A DNA stretch of 64,000 bases from Neocallimastix lanati (nom. inval.) (taxonomy: Eukaryota; Neocallimastigomycota; Neocallimastigomycetes; Neocallimastigales; Neocallimastigaceae), in contig JACVTC010000093.1 in the NCBI GenBank assembly GCA_016946835.1, forward strand, positions 107,501 through 171,500, written 5' to 3'. Position 1 is the first letter of the stretch; each line of letters begins with the position of its first letter. Below the pieces are notes generated by a model. That model saw only the letters and a list, made by a program, of their open reading frames with translations, ran no database searches and was not told the DNA's origin. The position numbers were made by a program, and so were the translations under genes. Positions 11,607 to 24,032 of this stretch are shown piece after piece.

Positions 11607-12175
11607 GTGATATTACAACTCAACTCAAAAAGTTCTACTTTTGTTTTGAGATTTATTTTATTGAATTTATTAAAGTATTATTTATTTATTTAATTTTTAT
11701 TATTGAGATTACATATATTTAAAAAAAGCTATCTAAACAACCTTCTTATACCTTTTAATTACAAACTAAACTTAACATTACTTTTCATTACACAGCTCAA
11801 CAAAGCGATTCTCTTAATTCAGAGAATTGCTTTATTTTTATACTATTTAGTTATAATTAACTATTTAATTAATTGTTCTTGTGATTAAAATAAAATTATT
11901 AAATGAATATAAATTATTGTTTAAGGAAATATTTGAATAACTATATAATTATAATAATAACTACATAAACATAAACATAAATATAAAATAATAAGAATAT
12001 AATTAAGAATAATGATTTATGTTATAAAATTTATTTTTAATTATAAATATAATTATAATTAAAAATCAAGCCACATATTGAAATTGTTATAAAATCATTA
12101 AATTTAAATTTGATTTATGACTTTGATTTATATTTGAATAAAAACTATTTTATATTAATTATAGTTTGAATATTT
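11607..12175. other. About 570-bp insertion present only in duplication copy A
   Basis: Copy B (around 28,280-28,300) passes directly from the sequence matching 11,600 to that matching 12,175, so this block is an insertion in A or a deletion in B. It begins TGTGATATTACAACTCAACT and contains an imperfect hairpin (GCGATTCTCT paired with AGAGAATTGC) near 11,803-11,830. The TG-like start and size suggest a solo LTR, but no clear terminal inverted repeat or target duplication was seen. Confidence 0.4.
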
Positions 12176-12945
12176 CATTTTAAATCATTATTTAATATTT
12201 CTTATTTATTTCTTATTGATTGATTACTTAATTAATATTTATTATTTAATATTTACTTATTACTTTTTATTATATAATATTTACTTATTATTTTCTTATT
12301 TATTTCTTATTATATAATATTACTTATTTATTACTTGTTTAATATTTCTTATTTTTCTTATTTTTTTATTTATTACTTTTTTTCTTATTCTATTAGAGAA
12401 TCTTAAATTTTAAATAATAAAAAAAATATTAGAAAAAAAAATAAAATAAAAAAAAGATATATATTTATATATTTATATATTTATATATTATAATGTAGTG
12501 ATATTATTTATTATTTTAATATATATTATTCTAATTATTAGAATTATTACAATTTAATAACTATTATTATTATTATTTATTATCTAATATTTATTATTTA
12601 TTATTTATTATTTATTATTTATTTATTATTTATTATTTATTATTTATTATTTATTATTTATTATTGATTATTGATTATTGATTATTTATTATTTATTATT
12701 TATTATTTATTATTTATTATTTATTATTAATTATTGATTATTGATTATTGATTATTGATTATTGATTATTTATTATTTATTATTTATTATTTATTATTTA
12801 TTATAATTATTCTCTATAAAAAATAAATGAAAGGAAAGTTCTATAGAGGTTAATAATTTGTCTAAAAAAAAAAAAAAAATAAAACAAAATAAAATAAATA
12901 TTAAATATAAATTAAAAAAAAATTTTGTGGATTTTGATTTAATGG

Positions 12946-12977
<32 letters not shown>

Positions 12978-14934
12978 TATTTCCTTTTTTTTTTTTTTTT
13001 TTTTTATCTTTAAACTTGAATTTATTTTATTTTTTTTTTTTATTAAAAAATAAAGTTTAATAATAAAAATTTTAAATATTATTAAATTAATAAAATAAAT
13101 TCAATTTTTAAAACAACTTTTGAAATCGAATTGAATTTGAATTTGAATTTGGAAAAACGGAATGATCATTTCATTATTTAAAAAATAAAAAATAAAATAA
13201 AATTAATTAATAAACTTTTTTATATATATATTTATTATTTATTATTTAATTATTTATTATTTATTAATAAATACTTTTTTTATTTATTATTTATTATTTA
13301 ATTATTCAATTATTTATTATTTATTATTTATTATTTAATTATTTATTTTTTATTTTATTATTTATTATTTAATCATTTATTATTTAATTATTTAATTATT
13401 TATTATTTATTATTTATTATTTATTATTTATTATTTATTATTTATTATTTATTATTTATTATTTATTATTTATTAATAAATACTCTTTTTATTATTTATT
13501 ATTTAATTATTTAATTGTTTATTATTCAATTATTTATTTTGAATTGTTTTGAAATGGATACTCTTTATATACAGAGTGCTGTATAATTTTCATTTAATGA
13601 ATTAAAAAATTATTTAGGATAAAATTAAAAAAAAAAATTTTGTTTTTTTAGAATAACTTTATTTTATTTAATTTTTGTTGTTGTTGATGAGATGTGGTAT
13701 TTAATATTTATAGTTAACTATTTATTGTTTAGTACTTTAGTAATGAGTATTTTTACATTCATTATTTATAATAGTATTAGTTGTGTTGTTACTGCATACA
13801 CTATTGAAGTACATTCATGGTAAATTTTATTAAAATAAAATAAAATAAAAAAAAAGTTAACAGAAGTTTATATTTCAATGGAAGTAAAAGATTAAAAGCT
13901 TCATTATTTTTAGTGATTTATATAACTTCTTTTATTTCTATATTAATTAAATAATTAATTCAAAATAATAAAAAAAATTAATAATTTTAAATTATAATAT
14001 GTTTATTATGTAATAAAATTTATATATTACGTTATTTGTGTTTTATTAATTAAAATTTATTTAATTTAATAAATTTTCTATTTATTTCACTTAAATTGGC
14101 ATCAATTTAAATTTTAAATTTTAAAATTTTAAATTATTTTAAAATATTATTTCTTATTATTTCTTATTATTTATTATTATTTCTTATTATTTCTTATTAT
14201 TTCTTATTATTTCTTATTATTTATTATTTATTATTTACTATTTATTATTATTTATTATTATTTATTGATTATATTTATTATTACTATTTGATTATATTTA
14301 ATATTAATTGATTATTATTTATTATTTAATTATTTATTATTTATTAATTGAATATTTTAGCCTACTGTGGAAGTACTTTTTTTTTGTAGTTAATTTATTT
14401 AATTAATAATTAATAATAACAATAAAATAAATTTATTCTCTTTCAATTTAACTGTTTTTTTACTTTTTTTCTTTTTTTCTTCTTCTTTTTTTTTTTTTAT
14501 ATTCAACATTTAAATAATAAATCAATGGATGGATGAATGGATGGATATGATATTAAAATAGAATTCAATTTTTTTTTATAATTATTTTTTTTTTAAATAT
14601 CATTGATTTATACTGAGAGTAGACTACAACTTAACAACACTTTTACTAGTGATTGATTTCAAATGCTTGATTTTCTTTTCAAATGAAATTTATTGATTTA
14701 TATCTTAACTTTTTAAAAAAATATATATTTATATATTTATATATTTTTGTATTAATCATTTTATTTTAATTCTTTTCTAATTTTTTTTTTATTTTTAATA
14801 GCTTTTCATATATTGGTTTATATTTTATTATGTAGATGGTAACAGAATAATTAAATTAAAAAAAGAAAACAGGTCATGATTCAAAATCTTGTACTTTTTA
14901 TTTTTTTATTATTTAACTATTTAATTTATTATTC
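12176..14934. other. AT-rich non-coding DNA with conserved islands
   Basis: No gene. TTATTTA-type heptamer repeats occur at 12,590-12,810 and 13,230-13,500. Two non-repetitive islands, 13,540-13,830 and 14,520-14,700, are almost identical to 29,810-30,110 and 31,045-31,220 in the other duplication copy. No open frame or RNA gene is recognisable in them. Confidence 0.6.
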
Positions 14935-15890
14935 AATTATATATTATATATATTATTTATTATTTATTATTTATTATTTATTATTTATTATTTATTAATC
15001 AATTATTTATTATTCAATTATTTATTATTTATTATTCAATTATTTATTATTTATTATTTATTATTTATTATTTAATTATTATTTATTATTTATTATTTAT
15101 TATTTATTATTTATTATTTATTATTTATTATTTATTATTTATTATTTATTATTTATTATTTATTATTCAATTATTTATTATTTATTATTTATTATTTAAT
15201 TATTTATTATTTATTATTTATTATTTATTATTTATTATTCAATTATTTATTATTTATTATTCAATTATTTATTATTCAATTATTTATTATTTATTATTTA
15301 TTATTTATTATTTATTATTTATTATTCAATTATTTATTATTTATTATTTATTATTTAATTATTTATTATTTATTATTATTTATATTTATATATTTATTAT
15401 TTATATATTTATTAGTTATTATTTATTATTTATTATTATTTATATATTTATATATTTATTATTTATATATTTATTAGTTATTATTTATTATTTATTATTT
15501 AATTAATTATTATTTATTATTTATTATTTAATTATTTATTATTTATTATTCAATTATTTATTATTTATTATTTATTATTTATTATTTATTATTTAATTAT
15601 TTATTATTTATTATTTATTATTCAATTATTTAATTATTTATTATTTATTATTCAATTATTTATTATTTATTATTTATATATTTATTAGTTATTATTCAAT
15701 TATTTATTATTTATTATTTATTATTTATTATTTAATTATTTATTATTTATTATTTATTATTTATTATTCAATTATTTAATTATTTATTATTTATTATTTA
15801 TTATTTATTATTTATTATTTAATTAATTATTATTTATTATTTATTATTTAATTATTTATTATTTATTATTCAATTATTTATTATTTTTTT
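14935..15890. repeat. TTATTTA heptamer minisatellite, about 950 bp
   Basis: The block is almost entirely TTATTTA units interrupted by variants such as CAATTATTTA and TTTATATA. The other duplication copy has a much shorter version here (31,570-31,800), so the array length changed after the duplication. Confidence 0.9.
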
Positions 15891-16495
15891 TTAAAGAAAT
15901 AAATAGAATTATTATAAAGTTTTATATTTATTAGTTCAAATAAATATCATTTATTCAAAAAAAAATATTATTAAGTAAATATAAATAAATATATATATAT
16001 ATATATACACATACATAATTCTTTTTGTTTTCTTTTTTTTTTTTTTTCTACTAATAATATTTTTATTTTATTATCATTGATTTCATGAACTCTAATGGCA
16101 GATTTATTATTATAATAATTGATTAGATATTGGTTAAATTTAAAAATAGAATAGAATTATATAAAAATATGGTCTGGTATATTAAAATATAGATAATAAA
16201 ATAATAAAATTCATCCTATGATATAATTGTATAGTTTATATAAAGTCAATTATATTAATAATAATGTTATATCTAAGAGAATTTATTGAAGTTTTATTAT
16301 ATAGTTTTTTTTTTTTTAAATATTAAAATTATTAATGAAAATTTTTTTTTTATTTTTAATTTTTTTTTTTTTTTTTGAAAAAATCACCTTTTTTTTTTTC
16401 ATTTGTTTGTATATGAAAGTATGAAGGAAAAAAAAAATTAACAAAAAAAAAATAAAAATAAAAAATAAAATAATAGAATATTAAATATAAAATAC
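15891..16495. other. AT-rich non-coding DNA, part of duplication
   Basis: No gene. The non-repetitive segment 16,020-16,140, including TTTCATGAACTCTAATGG, matches 32,165-32,290 closely. Another, at 16,375-16,430, matches 32,375-32,420. Confidence 0.6.
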
Positions 16496-16499
16496 AGAT

Positions 16500-16574
16500 T
16501 GAATAAAATAAAATAAAATAATAATAATAATAATAAATAATAATAATAATAATAATAATAAATAATAATAATAA

Positions 16575-16614
<40 letters not shown>

Positions 16615-16629
16615 TAATAATAATAATAA

Positions 16630-16669
<40 letters not shown>

Positions 16670-16690
16670 ATAATAATAAAATAAAATAAT
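16500..16690. repeat. (AAT)n microsatellite
   Basis: Nearly pure AAT trinucleotides with occasional AAAT interruptions. The equivalent position in copy B, 32,525-32,585, is much shorter, consistent with slippage. Confidence 0.9.
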
Positions 16691-16929
16691 AATAAAAATG
16701 AAAATAGTATAAATAATAATAAAATTAGTACTTATAATAAGAGTATTAATAATAAAAATAAAAAAATAAAAAATAGTATTTTATTTTATTTTTTATTATT
16801 AATTGTAAGTGAAAATAAACTATTTATAAAATGAGATAAATAAGAATATTCAACTTCATAAAAAATTATTTCTTATAAATATTAAATAATTAAATAATTA
16901 AATAGTTAAATAATAATTAATAAATAATA

Positions 16930-17640
16930 AATAATAAATAAAAAAAGTATTTATTAATAAATAATAAAATAAATAATAAATAAAAAAAGTATTTATTAAT
17001 AAATAATAAATAATAAATAAAAAAAGTATTTATTAATAAATAATAAAATAAATAATAAATAAAAAAAGTATTTATTAATAAATAATAAATAATAAATAAA
17101 AAAAGTATTTATTAATAAATAATAAATAATAAATAAAAAAAGTATTTATTAATAAATAATAAATAATAAATAAAAAAAAGTATTTATTAATAAATAATAA
17201 ATAATAAATAAAAAAAGTATTTATTAATAAATAATAAATAATAAATAAAAAAAAGTATTTATTAATAAATAATAAATAATAAATAAAAAAAGTATTTATT
17301 AATAAATAATAAATAATAAATAAAAAAAGTATTTATTAATAAATAATAAATAATAAATAAAAAAAGTATTTATTAATAAATAATAAATAAAAAAATAAAA
17401 AAAGTATTTATTAATAAATAATAAAATAAATAATAAATAAAAAAAGTATTTATTAATAAATGATAAAATAAATAATAAATAAAAAAAGTATTTATTAATA
17501 AATAATAACTAATAAATAAAAAAAGTATTAATAAATAATAAATAATAAATAATAAATAATAAATAATAAATAATAAATAATAAATAATAAATAATAAATA
17601 ATAAATAATAAATAATTGAATAATAAATTGATTAGCAATT
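16930..17640. repeat. Tandem array, unit about 39 bp, about 16 copies
   Basis: Each unit carries AAAAAAAGTATTTATTAAT followed by AAATAAT repeats. I count about sixteen GTATT starts between 16,946 and 17,525, an average spacing of 38-39 bp, with degenerate AAATAAT units up to 17,640. The unit contains the perfect 16-bp palindrome TATTTATTAATAAATA. Any reading frame through it is low-complexity and not a gene. Confidence 0.85.
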
Positions 17641-18504
17641 AAAGTTAAAAACAATTATTTTGATTGTTTTTAAAAATGTAATATTATTAATAAATTTATA
17701 TAATTTTTATATATTTTAATTATATGTAAATGTTAATTATAATAAATAAATATATCAAAATATTATTTTTTTTTTTTGATTTTGATACTAAATCTTTATT
17801 AATCTGTTATTTTTAATTTATTGTTAAAGTGAAAACGGTTTTTATCAATTTTTTATTTATCATGATAGAAAAGAATAAAATGAGATATAAAAACAGAAGT
17901 ATATAAATAAATATAATATATGTTTTTTGTTTTTTTATAATTATATTATTGACACTTAAAATATTTTTATTAAAAGTAAATATTTGTAACTGACTCCCAA
18001 CAGTATTCAGCTCTCTGATAAAACAAAATTAATCGTCAGAGGGACAGAATACCAGTCCTTCCTTTGATTTTATAACAGAGATAAAAGAAGAACTAGAAGA
18101 TGATTCCCTCCCCTTACTTCCTGTGTGTATGTATCATCTTTATTTTTAGCCCCCCCTCTGGGAATGTTGAGGTAGTCACTACTACTTCTGGTATACTTTC
18201 GCTGAGGCGGATAGAGATGACTTTATTAGATATTCAGCATTGACTTCCTGAATCAGTAAAAATATTCTCATAAAAAAAAAAATATATATATATATATATA
18301 TTGTATTTTTTTTTTTTTTTTTTTATGATTATGAATGCTTTTACAACAATAAACAAGTTGTTTCACTTTTTAAATTCATTTTAATTTTGAGATCATTATT
18401 TTTTTTTTTTTAATTTTTTTGATAAATGAAAAGTCATGAAATGCTAGTCCTATAAGTTTAGAAAGAAACCTCAAATTTTTCTATATTGCATAGATCATAG
18501 ATTA
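17641..18504. other. Intergenic DNA with a GC-richer island at 17,990-18,262
   Basis: The flanks are AT-rich. The island has runs such as CCCCCCTCTGGG and an inverted repeat CTCTGA/TCAGAG around 18,012-18,041. It has no convincing open frame and no tRNA-like fold that I can see. It could be a non-coding RNA or an element remnant. Confidence 0.4.
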
Positions 18505-18689
18505 TTTTTTTTTTTTTTTTTTTTTTTAACGGCAGCAAACTTGCATCATCTTTATTAATTAAATATTTGAATAAAATACATGTAATAAAAAGAAAAAAAG
18601 ATAAAAAAAAAATAAACAAAAAAAAAACACATAATAAAATAAAATAAAATAAAATAATAGTATAATATATTCTAGTTTCATTTAATTAA

Positions 18690-19600
18690 TATCTGTAAGA
18701 CTTCACAAGGGCATTATTATACTGAAGTACAATAATTGATTTTGACTTCGCAATGTTAATCATAATTTTAAGATACGAAATTATGATTTTCATTGATTGC
18801 GCTAGCCCTGCTGGCCTGTCTAACTGTTTCTTCAGCATTGACACTCTTGATAGTAGTAGTATGATTCGATTTGAACCTATTGAACAAAGACCAAAGCTGA
18901 CCAATAGCAATAAGGTATAATCGATTGAAGAAGAGCCGCAATAACCATCAAGAATGGAGTATCAGAATAAGCACCTGGTTTCATCTGGCACTTAAATAGA
19001 TCCTTCCATTCCCTTATACTGTTATTAATACTTCGACCTCCAAGAAGGAAATTAAACACTTTTTTACACACACTAGAATCAACATACACATTATTTTCAA
19101 TACTATTACTAACATTACTAATAATCCTATTACTAATATTACTATAACTATTATTACTATTACTATTATTACTATTACTATTATTACTATTACTATTATT
19201 ACTATTACTATTATTTCTGTTGCTATTATCATTATTACTATTAACGATATCATTTGTTAGGTTGCCACGGTTAAAAGCATTATATAAAAATAAAATTTTA
19301 TCATTGACATTACTGCGAATCTGATTGAAAAATGGACAATCAATTAACCAATGCTTTTATCCATTGTTTATTACTTTTACAACATGAACAAAAATTAGAA
19401 CACATTTGATCTATTATTTTTGCAGCTTTAGCAATTCTAGCAATCTAATCTATATCCGCTTTGTGCTCTCAATAGCCAATAGAAACCATATGAAAGATCA
19501 GGATATTCATAACAAAGTTTTAATAAAATCTGATGTTTCTTCGAATCTATTTTTTTCATAAAATTCAGCTTTAATAGAATTGATTTTCATATCTCTTTTC
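18690..19600 (-). pseudogene. LINE C-terminal domain with damaged zinc finger
   Basis: Around 19,330-19,410 a Cys/His finger survives across a frameshift. Downstream are a Leu-Gly-Gly patch (FNFLLGGRS), an ATT/ACT tract coding for repetitive Ile/Val, and the family tail up to about 18,690. The same layout occurs in 2060-2742 and, more divergently, at 7463-8224 and 22,481-23,183. Confidence 0.7.
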
Positions 19601-20098
19601 CAGTAAAAATCTTTGATTTTATTATCGTTATTACCTCTTTTCTCTAGTTTACATTTAAGAGTTCTACTTTCTTTTCGTCCATGTATATTTTCTAGATTTT
19701 TGGAATATTATTAACTAAATAGGAAATAATACAATTTGAATATTTCCATTTATCAAAAACATTTGACTTGAGACAAAGCACACTTAGCTGACAATGGAAG
19801 AATATTTAAATCTTTTGAAATTAGAATATACATTAATAAAAGATTTTGGCTTTTTGTAAACCAGCAATCCATCTTAATCCTTTATTAATTTATTTCTGAG
19901 TATTATTTGTTCTCTCTTTATTTGAACCAAGTAAAGGTGTAAGGTAAGAGACTTTACTAAGTACATAGGAGTTAATTATAATCTTCTTAAATGGAATAGA
20001 AATTTTGGAATTTGAAAGAAAATTTACTAACTAAAAAGAGAGCTTTAGTCACTTTAAAGTTAAGTAATTTAATAATAGAGTTCAACGATAAGTTTTTA

Positions 20099-20860
20099 TC
20101 AAATGGTATACCTAAATAGGTATAAACATTTAGTTATTGGGATTGGTTGACCAACAAGATAAAAAGTAGGAACTCTTTTATTTTGAAAAAGAGGAGTGTC
20201 TGGTTGAATTAGCATCGTATTAAATTTAGCCCATTCATTTACCTTTTTAAGCATTTTTTTTTTTTTTTTTTTTTTTAACTTAGTTTTTGACGGTGCGCAT
20301 AAAAACAATATCATCTGCAAAGAGTCCACCACAACATCTAGATTCGCCTAAAGGAATTCCAAGTACTGAAAAAACCATTAAAAATGTCATTAATAAAAAG
20401 ATTGAAAAGAATTTGGTGATAGTGGACAACCTTGTCTAACTCCTTTCAATAATATTGAAAGATTCCGAATATTGATCATCAATTTTAACACTGACTTTGG
20501 AAGTCAAATATAGATTTTTTTTAATAAATTGATAACATTTAACTCTTTATACCTAAAGCATCTAATTTATATAAGATATTACCTATGGGAACAGAATCAT
20601 ATGCCTTTTTTTTTTAAAATCTAGAAAAGCAAGGTAAGTTTCTTTATTATCATTTTTATGCCTTTGACAAATTTCTCGAATTGAAATAAATAAACTAACA
20701 CTTTTTTCTTTATTACGAAATCCAAATTGCTCTGGCCTAATAAAATTATTTTTTAAGTCCATATTCTGAAATTCTTTTGGAGACTATCTTCGAAATGAGT
20801 TTTATACCATTGTTAATCAGAGAGATACCTCGATAATTGTCACCATCAGATAGATCATCT

Positions 20861-20898
<38 letters not shown>

Positions 20899-21060
20899 GA
20901 ATAGATATAATACTTGCTTCATTCCATGTGCTAGGAAATTCTCCATTCCAAATTCTAGAGTATAACTTCTGTAAAAACAATTTAAATCGGAAGCAGAATT
21001 ATTTACTGAATTTTTCGTCATCCGGAGGAATTAAAGCTTTATAAAATTCAATAGGAATTC
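20099..21060 (-). pseudogene. LINE reverse transcriptase fragments
   Basis: The segment 21,021-20,746 encodes NYRGISLINNGIKLISKIVS, RT motif 0/1 of LINEs. After frame changes, about 20,440 reads GVRQGCPLSP. About 20,320 has an intact FADD box (G-L-F-A-D-D-I-V-F). The thumb follows (VNEWAKFNTML). Poly(T) insertions, at 20,865-20,897 and 20,257-20,276 on +, break the frame at homopolymers. Confidence 0.82.
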
Positions 21061-21364
21061 CATCTAGTCCTGAAGCTTTATAATTTGAAGTAACTAATAT
21101 TGCTTCTCTAATTTCTTCTATACTTGATGTCTTGATTTATATCCCATTCATCATGCCTCATTTACCTGATTGTATTGATCCAATGTTGATATTCAGTTTT
21201 CCTATAAATATTACACAGAGGATGAATAATTTTGCATATTCTATTATATTTTTCAATTAATTCTTCAAATTTATCTAAATTATGATTAGAACCTCTTTTT
21301 TTTTAATGGATTTATATAATTTCATTTTGAGTTTTTGCAGATTAAATATTTTCTGTGACATATG

Positions 21365-21403
<39 letters not shown>

Positions 21404-21699
21404 TTTTCTTACCTCTGACATTGACGATGATATTTAGTTCTTTAGCAATATTGAATGAAATTGATATAAATTTCTTAGAAACATCATCAATACTAATATT
21501 AGGATCTGGAATCACTTCCTCTAATACACTAAAATAGTTATTATCAAAAAAAAAATTGATTCTTTTTCATTTAAACATTTTAATCTATCCCATTTAACTG
21601 TCTTTTTAGGCAGAGAGAGAAAAAATTATCTGAATTATCTAATGAAAAACATTTTACCTTTTATTAAATAAAGGCTTATGATCCAAAATAGGGGGAAAG

Positions 21700-22008
21700 T
21701 CAATAAAAGTACCATATTGAAAGTAAATCTAACATATGATCATTGACAATCGCATGATCTATATCAGATTCTCTATTACCTCTACTCCATGAAATTGAGG
21801 AGTCCCATAAGGGAAGAATTTTCCAATTACTAAATTTAGAGATCAAATTACCTAATTTCTCAGAAGATAAATTAAAATCACCAACCAACGTTGAAGGATG
21901 AGAAGAGTAACTATTTAACCAAGACAAAATTTCAATTCTAGCAGCTCTAGCATGAAGGCTATGGCCACTATGAGGTACGTACACAATGAGATACGTACAC
22001 ATTACCAA
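21700..22008 (-). pseudogene. LINE apurinic-type endonuclease fragment
   Basis: This is the C-terminal half of an endonuclease/exonuclease/phosphatase domain. It has Y-V-P near the start, then STLVGDFNLSSEKLG with the G-D-F-N metal-site motif, and NRESDIDHAIVN with the S-D-x-D-H motif. In autonomous LINEs this domain nicks target DNA. The N-terminal half is not recognisable upstream. Confidence 0.8.
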
Positions 22009-22020
22009 TAGAACATTTAG

Positions 22021-22198
22021 TGAAATTCCAAAAAAAAAAAAAAATTTTAAGTATACAAAGAAATAATAATACTCATAAGTAGTGTTTTCTAGAGAGGCTT
22101 GACAAGAATTATTAAAACCCTATATAAAGTCCTCTTTTACCAGGAATTTCATTATTAGCTTTTTTTGAAGAAATGTTTATAGTTTTTTAATGAAACCC

Positions 22199-22243
<45 letters not shown>

Positions 22244-22341
22244 TTCATCAACTTATGTATTATTACTTTTTTTTTTTATTAAACCTTTTTTTTTTTTTTT
22301 TAAAAAAAAAAAAATTCAAATTCAAATTCAAATTTAAATTT
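22021..22341. other. Poly(T)-rich spacer
   Basis: No gene. It holds a T40-class tract at 22,201-22,240 and a repetitive TTCAAA region at 22,315-22,345 next to the target duplication of the following LINE. Confidence 0.5.
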
Positions 22342-22359
22342 AAATTCGTCATCCATCTT
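22342..22359. repeat. Target site duplication of the LINE
   Basis: AAATTCGTCATCCATCTT at 22,342-22,359 is repeated exactly at 23,756-23,773, bordering the poly(A) end and the truncated 5' end respectively. Microhomology may extend the match by four bases. Confidence 0.9.
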
Positions 22360-23755
22360 TTTTTTTTTTTTAAACCAAGAAAATACTTTATTTAATTTAT
22401 AATAATAAAAAAAAATTACATGATTTAAATGAAAAAAAAAATAACAAATAATGAAATTAAAAATATTATATATTATAAAATTATAAAAGTGCGTCAGAAG
22501 CAATAGCCTCCAACTTTTCCCATTCCTCGAAAATAACACCACATCCATTATTGCGAGTAATAATTTCAGTATTAGTGTTAACTAACGAATCTGTATTAGT
22601 TTTTTCACCGGGAGGTGAAAATCCATGCCTTATCATTTCGACGTCGACGCTCTCGGCAACGGTAGATTCAATAGATTCAACGGAATACCATTTCATCCAT
22701 CAATTTAAAAAGATCGACAAATAAATGGTATTACGTTTGTTAAATACTCCGCAATCCCCACAAAATACGGAACAGTCGACGAAATTGAACTTTGTTTAAA
22801 AATATTGTCAACTAATTGTCTTTGTTCCCTATCATTAAGTTTAATTTTTTCATATATTGAACACCCGCCAAGAAGAGCATTCAATATAAAATAATAAATA
22901 TTATTATCATAATCATTTTCTAAATCTACAGAAACATTCAAGGATTTTTATTCAATTATCAAAACAAACTTCAAAAATAGATCATCTAGAAAAGGTAAAG
23001 ATTTATTTCTGTAATTTTCCAATTCTTTACAGGTAAAGATCCAGTGAGAAAAGCTAGGTACACAAACACCACAATAAGGGCAACATTTAGGGGGCAATCT
23101 TCTGATACTAATTTTCTTTTAATGGAAATACTAATGTCAAATTTAAAGCCACATCTAATTCGAGAAATCCAAAAGAATCCCAACTGATGACTTAGGATAT
23201 TGAAATGTTAAGTTTTTGATTTCTGAAATAAATCCAAATTTATTATCCTTATAAATGATTGCTTTTTTTAGCTTTTGAGGGTTTGAAGACATCTCTTTCC
23301 CAATAAAAAATTTTTTTTTTATTTCACTTGTTTTTTATTACCATTTAATTTCTTATCCTAAAGTCTTTGATTCTTTAGTCCATGAGTAATGAGACATAAT
23401 AGAGGAATATTATTAGTGAGATGATTAATAATACATGATGAGTTTTTTTTTTTCCATTTTCTAAAGCAGCGTAATTGAGATATAGCACAGATAGCTGAAA
23501 GAGGAGGAATTCTCAATTCACGAGTAATATCCTAGAGACTAACAGAAGAATTGCAAGATTTAAATCCAAAACTCCAATCAAGTCCTCTATTAATAATTTT
23601 TTGAGCTTTAGAACATCCACTTTTATTTGAACCAAAGAAAGGAGCATAATATAAAAACAAGACTAAGAATAAACGAAACTAAAACATATTTCTTCAATGG
23701 GAGAAGAATAGATTTATTAAAAAGAAATCGAAAGTACGAATTTAACTTGACATTT
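22360..23755 (-). mobile_element. 5'-truncated LINE copy with target duplication
   Basis: On the minus strand the copy begins inside the RT thumb at 23,755 and ends in poly(A) (T at 22,358-22,371 on +). It encodes, with frameshifts, a zinc finger (CPYCGVCVPSFSHWIFTC, C-x2-C-x7-H-x4-C), then LLGG and EQRQLVDNIF, and finally ESVDVEMIRHG before a stop at 22,481. Exact 18-bp repeats flank it. The same domains are in the nested copy at 7288-8224, so both belong to one LINE clade. Confidence 0.87.
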
Positions 23756-23768
23756 AAATTCGTCATCC

Positions 23769-23773
<5 letters not shown>

Positions 23774-23829
<56 letters not shown>

Positions 23830-23985
23830 AATAAAAAAAAAAAATAATAATAATAAGAATAATAATAAAAAAAAAAATAATGAAAAAAAATTTGTAAAAT
23901 TAAAATATATGACTTTATATATATATATATATTAAAGAAGAAGAAAAAGTAGAAGAATTTATTCTATGAGAAGAAGACTACCACA

Positions 23986-24032
<47 letters not shown>

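Larger units (their letters stand above)
9000..16950. repeat. Segmental duplication, copy A
   Basis: This block is collinear with 24,060-32,810. It includes the CBM18 gene, its upstream leader, the AGGTGTTGAGACCACGTAAT segment near 10,955, and islands at 13,540-13,830, 14,520-14,700 and 16,020-16,140. Non-repetitive parts are nearly identical between copies, while microsatellite stretches differ in length. The right edge fades into a tandem array near 16,930. Confidence 0.88.
18505..22020 (-). mobile_element. LINE retrotransposon remnant (endonuclease, RT, Zn finger, poly(A))
   Basis: Read on the minus strand, this copy holds an endonuclease piece, RT motifs, a thumb, a damaged Cys/His finger and a C-terminal tail. 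It ends in poly(A) (T at 18,505-18,527 on +). The 3' UTR resembles those of the other two LINE copies (AATTAATAAAG and ACATGTA words). Many stops and frameshifts make it dead. I found no target duplication for this copy, so its exact 5' end is uncertain. Confidence 0.85.

Noticed and set aside
16930-17640. CRISPR-like regular repeats
   Set aside because: The repeat and the intervening sequence are both low-complexity AAATAAT, so there are no unique spacers, and the genome is eukaryotic.
23627-23935. Poly-Lys protein of 102 codons
   Set aside because: It reads through LINE sequence on the wrong strand and a 50-A tract.
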